A stretch of 64,000 nucleotides of DNA. Source: Cheiracanthium punctorium (taxonomy: Eukaryota; Arthropoda; Arachnida; Araneae; Cheiracanthiidae). Made by a program: the position numbers and the translations under genes. The notes beneath the pieces were generated by a model. That model was not told the origin of the DNA and did not search any database. It was given only the letters and a program-made list of their open reading frames with translations. The DNA lies in contig JAWZYV010011611.1 in assembly GCA_038373885.1 (NCBI GenBank), positions 124,001 through 188,000 of the forward strand, in the 5' to 3' direction. Below, one piece after another: positions 45,385 to 56,207 of this stretch; positions within the stretch are counted from its first letter, which is position 1, and the number at the start of each line of letters is the position of its first letter.

Positions 45385-46306
45385 TGTTACGAATTTTCGG
45401 GGAAACCCGCTGCTCTGGGGCTTAAAATGGTTTAAAATTCGTATTCTACGCTTCAAATAGATAAATTTTGCTTTTTGTTGCATCAAAATCGGCCAATTAG
45501 AACCGGAGATACGGAGGTTTCGCTTTCCCATATGTTTTTCTATGGGCTTCTAGAAATCTCGAGAAATATTAGTCCTAGAGCTTAGATCTCTTCACTTTTG
45601 AGGAATTATTTTTGGCTCCAAATTTGGCGATATTTCGCCAAAAGTCGCCAAGCTTGGCGACTTTTTGGTCATTTGGCGCGATTTTCCCAATGGGGCCTGG
45701 AAGTTGTTTTTCCTGCATTAAAAACGCATAATAACCTAACATTTCTCTTCTACGACGTAATCAAAATTCACGCTTTATGTAGAACCCTCGAGAAATTGAC
45801 TTTTCTGGAAACCTCTTGTACCTCCTGCGTCGGCTATTTATAGAAGCGGGCATCGCCCCGAAGTCAGTCAGTTGCGAGTTGAACATTCAATGTGTGAAGA
45901 GCTCTGAGTACGCTTGTTTTGTGTGAACTGATAGTGCTATAGAAGCTGTGTTTTAGCTTGCTTTGTGAAGCTGTTTTTAAAGTGCTGTGTGTAAATTCTT
46001 CATTGCTGTGTCTTAAGGGATAGTGTACTATATCCCTTGAATATTTCCACGGAATTTTTGCCTGTAAAAGTGACTTATTTTGTGTGAGAAATACAGCATT
46101 TGTGAGAGCTTCTGATCCAAGCGGATTGTTAAAAGCACGTTACTGCTAGATTGTGCTTGTGAATCGTGTGCAGCTGATTGTTCTACGAAGTTCTAGAAGA
46201 AATAAAGTTTGTGTTCCATCCTGACAAGTGACTTTTTACTTGAACTTTTTACACCACTGGACTTTAGAACGACGAACCCCAGGAGTAGCAGAGTAATTCC
46301 GCAACA
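45385..46306 (+). mobile_element. solo LTR, Gypsy-type
   Basis: 922 bp starting TGTTACGAATTTTCGGGG and ending CCGCAACA, flanked by an exact 4-bp duplication GTAT (45381-45384, 46307-46310). TG...CA ends and a 4-bp duplication fit a Gypsy-class retrotransposon. Within it, TATTTATA (45835-45842), an initiator-like TCAGTCAGTT about 30 bp on, and AATAAA at 46201 give a clear U3-R-U5 order. No internal region or second LTR follows, so it is the remnant left by recombination between two LTRs. Confidence 0.88.
45835..45873 (+). promoter_or_regulatory. LTR core promoter (TATA box and initiator)
   Basis: TATTTATA followed 29-30 bp later by TCAGTCAGTT, an arthropod-type initiator (TCAGT). The following G+C-moderate R/U5 segment has few A/T runs compared with its surroundings. 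Confidence 0.65.
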
Positions 46307-46663
46307 GTATGCATCTAGTATGTAATATAAACCTGTTTGGAGTAGTAAAATTTAACAAATCAAAGAATTAAGAGAGATAAATAAAAAACTGTTTGTCTAA
46401 TGAAGTAGACAAGATTTTTCTCGTGGGACGGGGGCGGGGGAACTAAAATTTATAGATAGAAAACTTGTTCTCATTTTATTACAGGGAAAAAATAATAAAA
46501 AAAGCAGGCTTATTCGTCTAATAGGTCGTTCCTTGACGATTTCGTCGAATCCTGACAATTTATAAACGTTCTAATTGTACCTCAATTCTAGATAATTAGA
46601 GAATGTGTGAGTCACATACAATTTACATACATTGTGAAAGCATGGAAATTCAAGCAGTTCTTA

Positions 46664-47646
46664 TCTTGCGCACATGCCGTTTAAAAAAAAGGAAACACTT
46701 TATATTTTTAAATATAAAACATTTTACTACTGGTTTTAGCTAATGAAAAGCAATTTTGAATTAAATGTTCAGTAATAACAAGTTTTAAATTAACTTCTAA
46801 TCGTTTGGATAAAGTTATAAAATATATATTGATAAAAGTTTGAACATATACAAAAAATATATTAAAGTTAAAAATATAATCTTGATTTTGAATTGAACTC
46901 ATAAGTAAGTCGCATAAACAGCAGATGTCGCTTTTACATATTAAAGGGTTTCCATTTTTCCCTGGTACATTTTATTAATCATTTTGACTGTATTGGATAT
47001 TTTTAATAAAAAATTATTTAATCTACTGTTATAAAGAATCTATATATTTTCATATACTGGTGTAAAAGTAACTTTTTTACATAAAATAAGTAAATTATAT
47101 TTACTATTAGTAAAATTGCACTTTAAACTGTATTAGTTAACTAAATTTACTAATATTTATTTAATTTTTTAAGTTACTTTTTCACCATTTTTCAACAATT
47201 TGAAATGATTTATCAACAACAACAGAAATCAACAATTTGAACATAATGAAATTATTTAGATTGTTCATAACTTTGAATTTAACAACCCCCCCCCCTTTTT
47301 TTATTGAATATACCTAATACAGTTAAAACAATTCATAAAATGTACCGGGGGAAAAAGTAAATCCTTTAAAATGTAAATTAGAGACATAAACTATTAATGC
47401 GAGTTACTGATCAGTTAAATTAAAAAAATCAAGATTATATTTTTTCTTTCATATATTTTGTCTGTGTTGAAATTTTTATGAATGTATATTTTGTAACTTT
47501 ATCAAAACGATTAGAAGTTAATTTAAAACTTGTTATTTCTGCATATTGGATTAAAAATTATTTTTCATTAGCTAACAAACTAATAGTAAAATGTATTTTA
47601 TAGAAAAATAAAGTGTTTCCTTTTAAACGGCAAAAGTGCACAAGAT
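46664..47646. mobile_element. 983-bp foldback element
   Basis: ATCTTGCGCAC...GCCGTTTAAAA(AAAA)GGAAACACTTTA at the left is inverted at the right. Pairing continues inward (CATTTTACTA with TAGTAAAATG; CCATTTTTCCCTGGTACATT near 46950 with the 47340 segment) to a centre near 47155. No target duplication beyond the palindrome was clear and no gene is inside. Confidence 0.85.
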
Positions 47647-47649
47647 CAG

Positions 47650-48550
47650 AGCATATTGAATTTCCATTCCTTCACGACGTATGTAAATGGAATGTGCCCA
47701 TTCTCTAAAGGTCTGGAATTGCGGCATAATTACTACGTTTATAAATGGTCAGAATTCGACAAATTGTGTGAAGTCTTTAAGGAACGACTTCTATTAGACG
47801 AATATAAGCCGGTTTTCTCTGTCCTGTTGAAGCAATTCGACAATGTATAACGTAAAATCAACCACTATGAGCTGAATTTTATAAACGGATTCTGAGAATC
47901 TGTCCCCCTTTGCTGTTATAGCGACGAGTGTTCGACCAATGTCGGGGATTTTCTCTTCCTGGCGGTCACCCTTTTTCATTCTTGCGCCGTAGTTAAGCGA
48001 GATTGTTATCTCTCACGGTCGCCCTTCGCGGGTGATACGCCGTCTAGAAGTTCAGCGCTCGACGGGCAAACAGGTGGACATATCCAAGGATTTTTAACGT
48101 CGATGATTACGTCGAAACTACGTCGACGGCGACGTTAATTCGATGTATCGTGGCTGGCTGGGTTACCACGAATGGCGACTTTTCATTATTTGGCGATTTA
48201 CACATGCTCACAACCTAAAATTACTGTTCATTTAAGGTTATCGGAAAACCGTTATCCATATTTTCATTTACATAATCGTTTGCAGATTGGCGTACTTAGC
48301 ACCACGAATTATAGCATCTCGTCGCGCTAGTAAATATCCAAAGTGTACTGTAACTGCTATAATGGCATAGTTAACGCCGCCAAATATTTCTACTGGTAGC
48401 AAATAATCCAGCTGGACCGAACCGGCTTTAAAATAATCTGCATTTTAATTATTTTTCATTTTTAAGATATTAGTTATTCTGTTTTGGAAAAACGGATAAT
48501 CGCTAATTCTAAACTCCTGTTGTCTAAGCGAACATACTATTTGAAAATTG
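47650..48550. other. no recognised gene
   Basis: A 48000-48130 stretch is unusually CpG-rich for the window (ACGTCGATGATTACGTCGAA). No coding frame recognised. Confidence 0.4.
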
Positions 48551-48559
48551 TCAACTTTG

Positions 48560-50430
48560 TGTAACACATTTTGAGTTACTTATTTCATGTAGTTTTTATT
48601 TTGGCGTAAAATGGGTGTATTTCTACTTCATGTTTGACAATTTCACATGATACTACATAGTTGGAAATGCTTTGTTGCAAAGGAATGAATGATTTTATGC
48701 CAAATCTGGCAACCATCCTGTTTATTTTTTCAGTTTTTTATTAATATCTTCTAAAATAATTCGATTTTCTAAATTTAAGTCAGCTCATCAGGTTCCTCGG
48801 AATTTTTCGAATCTGTGAGCACCGTAGTCGAAACTTAAATCCCCACGGTTTAGGAGGAGATAGGCCAACAAACTTTGACAGCGCCAGCGGCCTTTACTTT
48901 TTTTTAGAATAGAGAGATACTCAAATTAAATTTCATGCTGTTCTGGAAACTCGCGGAATCTTTTTGCAATCGAAAGATTTCGTTTTGTGTACACAGCTAT
49001 TCTCATGTCCATGCAAACGATTTATTTGTGAAAAAAAAAAAAAAAAAAAAGATAATGAACTGTGTAATCTGGAAAATCTTTTTTAAACGAATTTGAATCC
49101 CAATTGTATGACGTCATATTCACTTGAAAAGGGTAATTTTGTCACGCAAATGATTTACTTTTTTGACTCTCGGAAATAAAATGGTGCTGAAAATAGCGAA
49201 AAATCGCTTTAAAAGGAGGGAACGGGTGGATTTTCAGATTTTTAAAGAAGCGCAGATTGTTTTCTATATTTTTATACATGATCATGAAAATTTTCAAGCG
49301 GATCGTGCAAACGGTGAAGAAGTTATTAGGCTTTTTGTGCTAACTTTGTAAATTTCACGCGATTCTAGATACTTGGAAACGCTTTGCTGAAAAGGAATGA
49401 AGGATTTTATGCCAAATATGGCAACCATTCTGTTTATTTTTTCAGTTTTTTATTAATATCTTCTAAAATAATTCGATTTTCGAAATTTAAGTCAGCTTAG
49501 CAGGTTCCTCGGAATTTTTCGAATCTGTGGGCACCTTAGTCGAAAGTCAAATCCCCACGGTTTAGGAGGACATAGGTCCACAAGCTATTGACAGCGCCAG
49601 CGGCCTTTACTTTTTTTAGAATAGAGAGATACTAAAATCGAATTTCATGCTATTCTGGGAACGTGCGGAAACTTTTCCCATTCAAACGATTTCATTTCAG
49701 TGTGAAGATCCGCGACGAAATCATTTTATTAAATAAATAAATAAATAAACTTATAAATCTGGAAAAAGCTTGTTAAGTGTGACGTCAATATGAAGTAATA
49801 ATCACTTGCAATAGCTAAGTTTGTCACGCAAATTATTAACTTTTTTGACTCTCGGAAATGAAATGTTGTTGAAAATAGCGAAAAATCGCTTAAAAATGAG
49901 GGAACGGGTGGATTTTCAGATTTTTAAAGTAGTCGCAGATTATTTTCCATATTTTTATACATGATTATGGAAATCATGGTCCATATTTTTATACATGATT
50001 ATGAAAATCATGGTCCATATTTTTATACATGATTATGGAAATCGGATCGTACAAACGGTGTAGAAATTATCAGGCTTTTTGTCCTTGAGATTGCAATGTT
50101 TTTGCAGTCATGGCGGGAAAAGTTTTATTTTGAAGTCAGGGATCAGCGCAACTATATAGCGAGGATGATACGTTTGAAAGAAAAACTTCCCATAGAGCGC
50201 AATGTATGGGAAATATTTTGAGTGCTCCTGTAGGAAAACTATAAATGCTACATAGACCATTTTCAATAGGGTACATGGTACTGCAGGTATTGTACATAAA
50301 AATAATATATTTAAACTTTGTAGAAATCGGTGCATATTTACGCGAATTAGAGCACGGACGGACAGACAGACAAACAGAAATCATAAACACTTTTCAACCT
50401 TGTTGGAAAGTCTTAAAAATAACTCCAGCG
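48560..50430 (-). mobile_element. Helitron-like repeat block: 715-bp tandem pair
   Basis: TCAGTTTTTTATTAATATCT starts equivalent blocks at about 48731 and 49442, each followed by CCCCACGGTTTAGGAGGA and GCGCCAGCGGCCTTTACTTT. The right end (50340-50430) has GGACGGACAGACAGACAAAC and TTTTCAACCTTGTTGGAAAG, the inverse of the start at 36082. A short 35-40-bp triplication lies at 49970-50045. Confidence 0.75.
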
Positions 50431-50439
50431 GCCGCTGTC

Positions 50440-51209
50440 AAAAGCTTGTCATGCTAACTACTTCGAAACCGTGGGGAAGCTTCGACGAAGGTATCCACGG
50501 ATTCGGAAAATTCCGGGGTAGCCGGTAAACTGACTTAAATATCGAAGTTCCAATTATTTTAGACGATATTAATAAAAAACTGAAAAAATAAGCATAATGG
50601 TTGCCAGGTTTGTCAATTTTCGTCAGCGTAAAATCATTTATGCCTATGCAACAAAGCAATTCCAAGTATGTACAGTTGCGTGAAATTGACAAATATGAAG
50701 TAGAATTACGCCAATTCTACGCCAAATTAAAAAGTCAGTGAAATAAAGAAGTCAATAATGCTAACTCCTTCGAAACCGTTTGCAAGCTTTATGTAATTGA
50801 AACAAATAAGTCAATTTTAAGCCAAATTAAAAAGTAAGTGAAATAAATAAACGTGCGGAAAAGTGTGCTCAAAGTGTGTTACACACAGGGTTCACAATTT
50901 TCAAATAGAAAGTTCTCTTTGATAACAAGAGTTTAAAATAACCGATTATTCGTCATTTTAAACTCCTGCTTCTAGTTGTAACTGTTTAAAAATTGTCATT
51001 TTGGCATCAGGTACGATCTGGAAAAAGGCTATCTCCCAAAGCAGGGTGAATCTAACTGCTGCGTGTGTTCCCAAATGTTAACACCCAATATTTTGGAAAA
51101 ATGCATGCCAGATTGCAGACAAACTGAAAAATAATGCGTGACAGAAGAAAATCATGGTTCAAATTTTCAGAATTTGATTTTTGGCAGAACAATATTTTGG
51201 AGTTTGCTG
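50440..51209. repeat. inverted third unit of the 48.6-50.1 kb repeat, then unique sequence
   Basis: 50440-50700 carries the repeat in the opposite orientation (GATATTAATAAAAAACTGAA, CCGTGGGGAAGCTTCGACG). Beyond 50780 nothing recognised. Confidence 0.6.
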
Positions 51210-51309
51210 TTGAGCTGCAGATGGAACATGTATTACTAAAGTTTTTTCGAACCTAAAAAAATATGGTGAATTTAAAATCGTAATCTGAGCTTGAAGTTAC
51301 GTCTTTTAA

Positions 51310-51815
51310 CCCTTTATCTTGCCAGGATTATCACCTTGAATGTATTTGTTCTCGCTTTTTATAGTTAGGCAATGAATGATAAATACAGATTAATGCAATA
51401 AAAAAGAAAATTACGAAAAAATTAATAAGCTTAAGCTATACGTTTGACTGGTTTTATAAACAGCTAATGAGTCTTTTTCAAGAGTATAGGACCAACCAAT
51501 CTGAAGGAGCCAAGTATTACTTTGATTGACACACTTTTTTCGACAATCTATTCCTTTAATCATAAAACAGACGTCTGAAAATTCACTAATGCTCTTTTTG
51601 GGGGAGGAGGGGACTCGACATGATTAGTAAGTGAGCGGAAAGCTGTCTATTTAAAACAATCTCCTCTAATAGAACACGCAATCGCGATGTAAGCTGAATA
51701 AATGTAGGATTTGGTAGTGATTTTTCAAAGGAATGGTTACAATGAATATACTTTAATTTTTTTTTTTACAATTTTAATTTAACGGTACTTCTAAGTACCC
51801 TCAGCAGATAAAGGG
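51310..51815. mobile_element. TTAA-type MITE, absent from copy A
   Basis: CCCTTTATCTTGCC at the left, inverted GCAGATAAAGGG at the right, TTAA at 51306-51309 and 51816-51819. Copy A reads GTCTTTTAAAGAAGAC without it (near 118-133), so this is a verified empty site and the insertion came after the duplication. Confidence 0.94.
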
Positions 51816-52094
51816 TTAAAGAAGACTAGGGTGTTTGATCTAGTACTTCTAATACTTATTTTACAAGAGGATGATATAACCAGCTGAATCTGAGAAATTA
51901 CTTCAACCGTGTAACCATAATACTTTGGCAGGGTTTTTAATGCAATTTTATAAACGTGACATCAATCGCACTTGCGATCTCTAACGTAAGTTACTGAAAG
52001 CGGGAAAATTTAGGAAAAAGAAAGAAAGTAGAAAAAAAAAAACATACAAAAGAAAATCAAAAAGTGTTTGATATACTATATATACATATAGCAC

Positions 52095-52311
52095 AGCTGC
52101 CAACTTTCCCGATTTCTTCGGGAGATATTCTACCACTAATTTTAACTTATTAATTTATTCTTAATAAAACTCCGAAATCCAAAGATATTTTTTTTATTCC
52201 AATGCAGCAGGCAATTACAGACACTATCCTTACGCCCGAAATTCCAAAATAAAGCTGCTTAAAAATTGTGGTGATAAATCTCCCGCAGAAATCGAGAAGG
52301 TTGGCAGCTAT
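52095..52311. mobile_element. MITE with AGCTGCCAACTT ends
   Basis: AGCTGCCAACTTTCCCGATT at the left and inverted AATCGAGAAGGTTGGCAGCT at the right; CATATAG occurs just outside both ends. Missing from copy A. Confidence 0.75.
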
Positions 52312-52419
52312 CCATATAGATATTTTTATGTTGAAAATAAACACTCAAAAAACTGGTGTTAAAAGATAAAATAAATAAAAACTTCGTGAAAAAAAAAGCA
52401 CACATAAAAGGTTACTTCA

Positions 52420-52470
52420 AGGCGTAACGGTCGTTTCGACCGAAAATTCATGCGGTCTTCGTCAGACAAA
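52420..52470 (-). ncRNA. hammerhead-ribozyme-like motif 3
   Basis: Minus strand CTGACGA (52459-52465), extra A, helix II GACCG/CGGTC, GAAAC (52433-52437), loop GACC, cleavage triplet GTT. Helix I TGT with ACG, three pairs including one G-U. Confidence 0.52.
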
Positions 52471-52984
52471 CCCTTCCGACATACAGAGCAGAGGGAACTG
52501 AAAAAGATAAACAATCAAGCATGTTGCCACAAGGAAACAAGAAAAGGCGGAAAGAACCAAGGAGAGGGGGAAGGGATACAAAGAAAAGAAAATAAGGACA
52601 AACAAAACTATATAAATAAATAATAACACTAATAAAAAGCAATAAAGAACACACAAAAAAGGAAAAATAAAAGAAAACGGAACAAACAAAGAAAACATAA
52701 GAACACAAAAATTAATTAAAAAAATATTATTATTATTTTTTTAAATATATATATATATATATATATAAACAATATACAGGACTGCATTAAAAGGACAAAC
52801 AAAATAATAGAAAAGGAAGGGAAAAGAAAAAGAAGAGAGGGGGAGGAAAATGGTAGCAGAAGAGAAAGGGGAAAGTGAATAAAACATTACAACAACAGCT
52901 TCCAAGCGGAATGAATGAAAGGAACGGAAGAACCACCGTTTACAAGACGTTCCAAGTGAAAGCATTGTGACAATCAAGAGAAGG

Positions 52985-53390
52985 GACAGTGAGCCCAAGT
53001 GACATCAAGAGAAAGCATTTTACAATTAGTAGGAGAAAGAAGTTTAACTTTGTTAACAAAATCATAAGAGTTCTTAACATTGTGAGTATTACTAGCAGTC
53101 AAGGGTGAAAGAGTATGCGAGAGGAAACGTGCAAGGTTATAAGAAGCAGTACCAATGTTAGAAACAATGGGGCGAAAGGCAAGAGAAGTTTTGTGAATTT
53201 TAGGAAGGGCATAGAAACGAGCACAGTTAGCTACAGAAGGTAAAACATAATGTTTAGTTTGAGCATTTCAGACTACAGAGGACTTCACAGTGTGTTTAAT
53301 TTCAGAAAGGTGACTGTTAGTAGGATCAGAATTTAATTTATTGTATGGACCAGTGATTAGCATGTTATTAATACTATCAACGGAAGGGTT
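52985..53390 (-). pseudogene. Penelope reverse transcriptase, finger-domain fragment
   Basis: The minus frame reads NKLNSDPTNSHLSEIKH, then, after one stop, ARFYALPKIHK, RPIVSNIGTASYNLA, LSPL and NVKNSYDFVNKV, ending MLSLDV. FYxLPKIHK...RPIVSxIG...SYDFxxK...SxDV is the N-terminal part of the Penelope RT, up to the first catalytic Asp. The rest, including the YxDD box and GIY-YIG endonuclease, is gone. Confidence 0.9.
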
Positions 53391-53440
53391 TGTCTGACGA
53401 AGACCGAACGAATTTTCGGTCGAAACGATCGTTACGCCTT
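53388..53440 (+). ncRNA. hammerhead-ribozyme-like motif 4
   Basis: CTGACGA (53394-53400), extra A, helix II GACCGAA/TTTTCGGTC, GAAAC (53422-53426), loop GATC, triplet GTT. Faces motif 3 across the Penelope relic. Confidence 0.52.
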
Positions 53441-53700
53441 GAAGTAACCTTTTATGTGTGTTTTTTTTCACAGCGTTTTTATTTATTTTATATTTTTATG
53501 TTATCGATATTGAAGAAGCTTTCTAAAGGTGAAAATCAGTTAACGGGTAGATTTTTCGGTAAGTTTTTAAAGTCGCCAGTTTTGTTATGTTTGTCTGCAT
53601 ACCTGTGCAAAATTACACATCGATCAGGTGAGTAAGTAAATACTGAACATGCATGCATACAAGTACGTTTATCTTATATTCATAAACGTTAAGATTATTA

Positions 53701-53706
53701 TTTATT
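53701..53706 (-). promoter_or_regulatory. candidate poly(A) signal of ELOVL-B
   Basis: AATAAA on the minus strand about 160 nt past the stop, in the same place as in ELOVL-A. Confidence 0.33.
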
Positions 53707-53863
53707 TTTATTTATATCGACAATTTATACGTAATATAAGATATTACAATATAGTAAAAACTACAAATTATGTATACACTAACACTGTAGACATCAAGGC
53801 AGGTTGCTTGCTCCGCAATATCCGAAGTTATAACACTTTGAAAAGTCCAAATAAAATGTCTCA

Positions 53864-54022
53864 TTACTCTCGCTTCTTACTGTAGGTTCTAATATAAAAG
53901 TTAAGGAATAAAACAGTGATGATGATTAGTACATATGCGGCGGTCTGGTCGAATAACGTGAGCTTTCCGCAACCACTCAGGGAGCTGTAAAGTATGTACG
54001 ACATCGTAAGGAAAAATTGAAC
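53864..54022 (-). CDS. ELOVL-B terminal exon (equivalent of exon 7)
   Basis: A 159-nt exon, acceptor CATTTTCAG, stop TAA at 53864-53866. The peptide opens [12 protein letters not shown] and ends NFYIRTYSKKRE; it differs from ELOVL-A at six of 52 residues, mostly conservative. The end KKRE is a textbook KKxx dilysine ER-retrieval motif. The intron between this exon and 62914 is 8.9 kb versus 3.5 kb in ELOVL-A, because several transposons inserted into this copy. Frame and splice sites are intact. Confidence 0.93.
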   Translation of the reverse strand, partial: VQFFLTMSYILYSSLSGCGKLTLFDQTAAYVLIIITVLFLNFYIRTYSKKRE

Positions 54023-54220
54023 CTGAAAATGAAAAGAAATAAATTTAGTCATAACATTACGTATAACGGGTTGTTCGTCAATCCAAGTACAGAACGTTCA
54101 TAATTAGTTTCCCTACTCAAAGCTGCGTAAAGGTAAAGCCTCATGCATACAGAAAGTGAAAGGACTGAAGCTTTGACGCCATCACCAGGCCTAGGTGTAA
54201 AAGTCTGATTTCATGAAAGC

Positions 54221-54445
54221 AAAACTATTTAAAATTTCTAGTGATTTATTCACTCACAACAACTTTTCAGTAATTTTGGATAGAAAATTTAATTTTACGA
54301 CTAATAGTGATTTTTTACCATTAGCAGTTACTTAATATGATAAGGATTATAACGAATTATTTTGTTTCAGAAAGGTATTTTAATTATCTCAGAATATTTT
54401 CTGTATTTGAAGAATTCACCAGAAATTTTAAATAGTTTTATCTTA
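54221..54445. mobile_element. AAACTATTTAAAATTTC-family MITE, copy B
   Basis: Counterpart of 1143-1372 at the same distance from the terminal elongase exon. Confidence 0.65.
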
Positions 54446-55585
54446 TGAAAATAAAACGTTAATTGAACAATCGGAGGACATTGATAAAGCCGTGCTATAA
54501 TTTTTTAAATGTAGGGAACGTTAGTACAGCTAAAAGTAGCCGTAAGCGTACTACTGTGTTAGGAGGAAAAACTTAAAACAGTTGAACCTCACTAGGAAGT
54601 CACTCTGTGGTCAACTTAAAAATGACTTACTAAGCGGAATGACTTCTTATGCAGAGTTTATGTTCAATGTAAAGTGAAATCCCAAATATTTATATAATAA
54701 GTATGGCTATAATTAAATTCTACAAATTGGTAGAGTAAGAATCTATTCATAAAATGTGCGACAAGTTATCCGCTATCCCCCCCCCATCTCCTCAATTCTC
54801 AGAAATTCAGTTTTAGTGTCTGAAGAATAGCCCGGGAGGAAGTCCGAAAATTCGCTGAAATAGCAAACAGTCTTTGTAAGGAAAAATGCTGACAGTCATG
54901 TCCGACAAAAAAAAAAAAAAAAAAAAAAAAAACAAGGTACTTTTGGACATAATCTTGACAAAGTGTGGGACCAATTTTACATGTTACACTCTTTAAAGAG
55001 TCGTCTTAGAAAGAGTGCGTGAAAAAATAGCGACGCAATAAGCGGAGTTACTAAATGGGAAAAAGATACCCGAAAATGACTTAATATGCGGAATGACGTC
55101 TTATCCAGGTGACTTGCGACCAAGGTTTGAGTGTACTACTAATTAATCTTAACCTTATGAGGCAGTTTTGTACGTTACTACGTATTATAGTATAATTTAC
55201 GCGGATTACGGCCGCTTCGACTTCAAATTATTTTCCAGTGTGCCTGAACGCTTGCGTCCTCCACGCCGCTCTTATAAGCTGTATTAAGAGGGGTAAAATG
55301 TCATGACTCTGAGCAGTAAATTGTTATGAGAAAATGAGAAAAAAGGGGGAGGGGACACTGTGCGATACAATAAAAACTAAATGGATACTTGAGCTTTGAT
55401 AGTAGCAAAATACATAATAAAACACTGTGACAAGTAAATTAAAACAAGTAAATAATTATATCGAGATTGAAATATTTCTTAAAAAATACGGCAGGTAATA
55501 GAATCTCCTTGTATAAAAATATTCTGTTCTATTGTCTTGGTGTTTTTTATGTTTTCCGTAAAAGTAGAAAAATACTGCGTATTTA

Positions 55586-55845
55586 TTGGGTTGTTCGGAA
55601 AGTAATTTCGATTTTTCCTAATAGAGACTTCATTGTATTTTCCCTAGCCATAGTCAACTTCACATTTAAGCCGGCTAATTACTATCAGCTCATATTACTA
55701 GCCGCATAATCACTAGCAGCTTAGCAAGCTTGCTTGCGGGGGAGGGGGAAACTAATTCTGAGCAGTAGTTTTAGGCTTCTACACTTTCAAATATGGAAAC
55801 TGAAAAGTGATACTTTCGACAAGTTTTGCTTTACGGAAAAGGTAA

Positions 55846-55891
<46 letters not shown>

Positions 55892-56207
55892 GTACTGTTT
55901 AAGAAAGAAAAAAATTATCCGATGTGTATGGAGATGATATTCAGAGAACGCCAGTGCGAAAACTGGATTACAAAATTTTGATCCGCAATTTTAATGAAGA
56001 CGCACCACGTTCTGGAAGGCCAACTGGAGCTCATGTAGACACAATAAAGACAGGAATTGATGAAAACCGGCGAATAGAAACTCCTGAGATTTGTTGAAAG
56101 ATTAAATTTATCGAATTTGACATTCATGATCGTTCGAAATGCCTCAAAGCTCAACATATGGGTTTCTCATGTTTTTAAAAACCGAAATGACTTTCCGAAT
56201 AACCCAA
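55586..56207 (+). pseudogene. decayed mariner element (copy B)
   Basis: Counterpart of 2795-3325 with TA at 55584-55585 and TTGGGTTGTTCGGAAAGTAA ends. Contains a (TAA)n microsatellite (about 55846-55888) absent from copy A. Transposase remains include SGRPTGA and ENRRIETPE; not functional. Confidence 0.87.

Larger units (their letters stand above)
52380..53490 (-). mobile_element. Penelope-like element, deleted, with terminal repeats in opposite orientations
   Basis: Minus strand in order: a reverse-transcriptase fragment (52985-53390), sequence with a (TA)n run at 52746-52768, then a terminal repeat with pyrimidine tract and hammerhead-like core (52411-52470). On its other side, 53388-53490 is part of the same terminal repeat on the plus strand. 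Terminal repeats in inverted orientation are known in Penelope elements. Absent from copy A, where the site near 400 is uninterrupted. Confidence 0.82.

Noticed and set aside
55915..56157. 80-codon minus-strand frame
   Set aside because: Antisense shadow of the decayed mariner transposase at 55586-56207.
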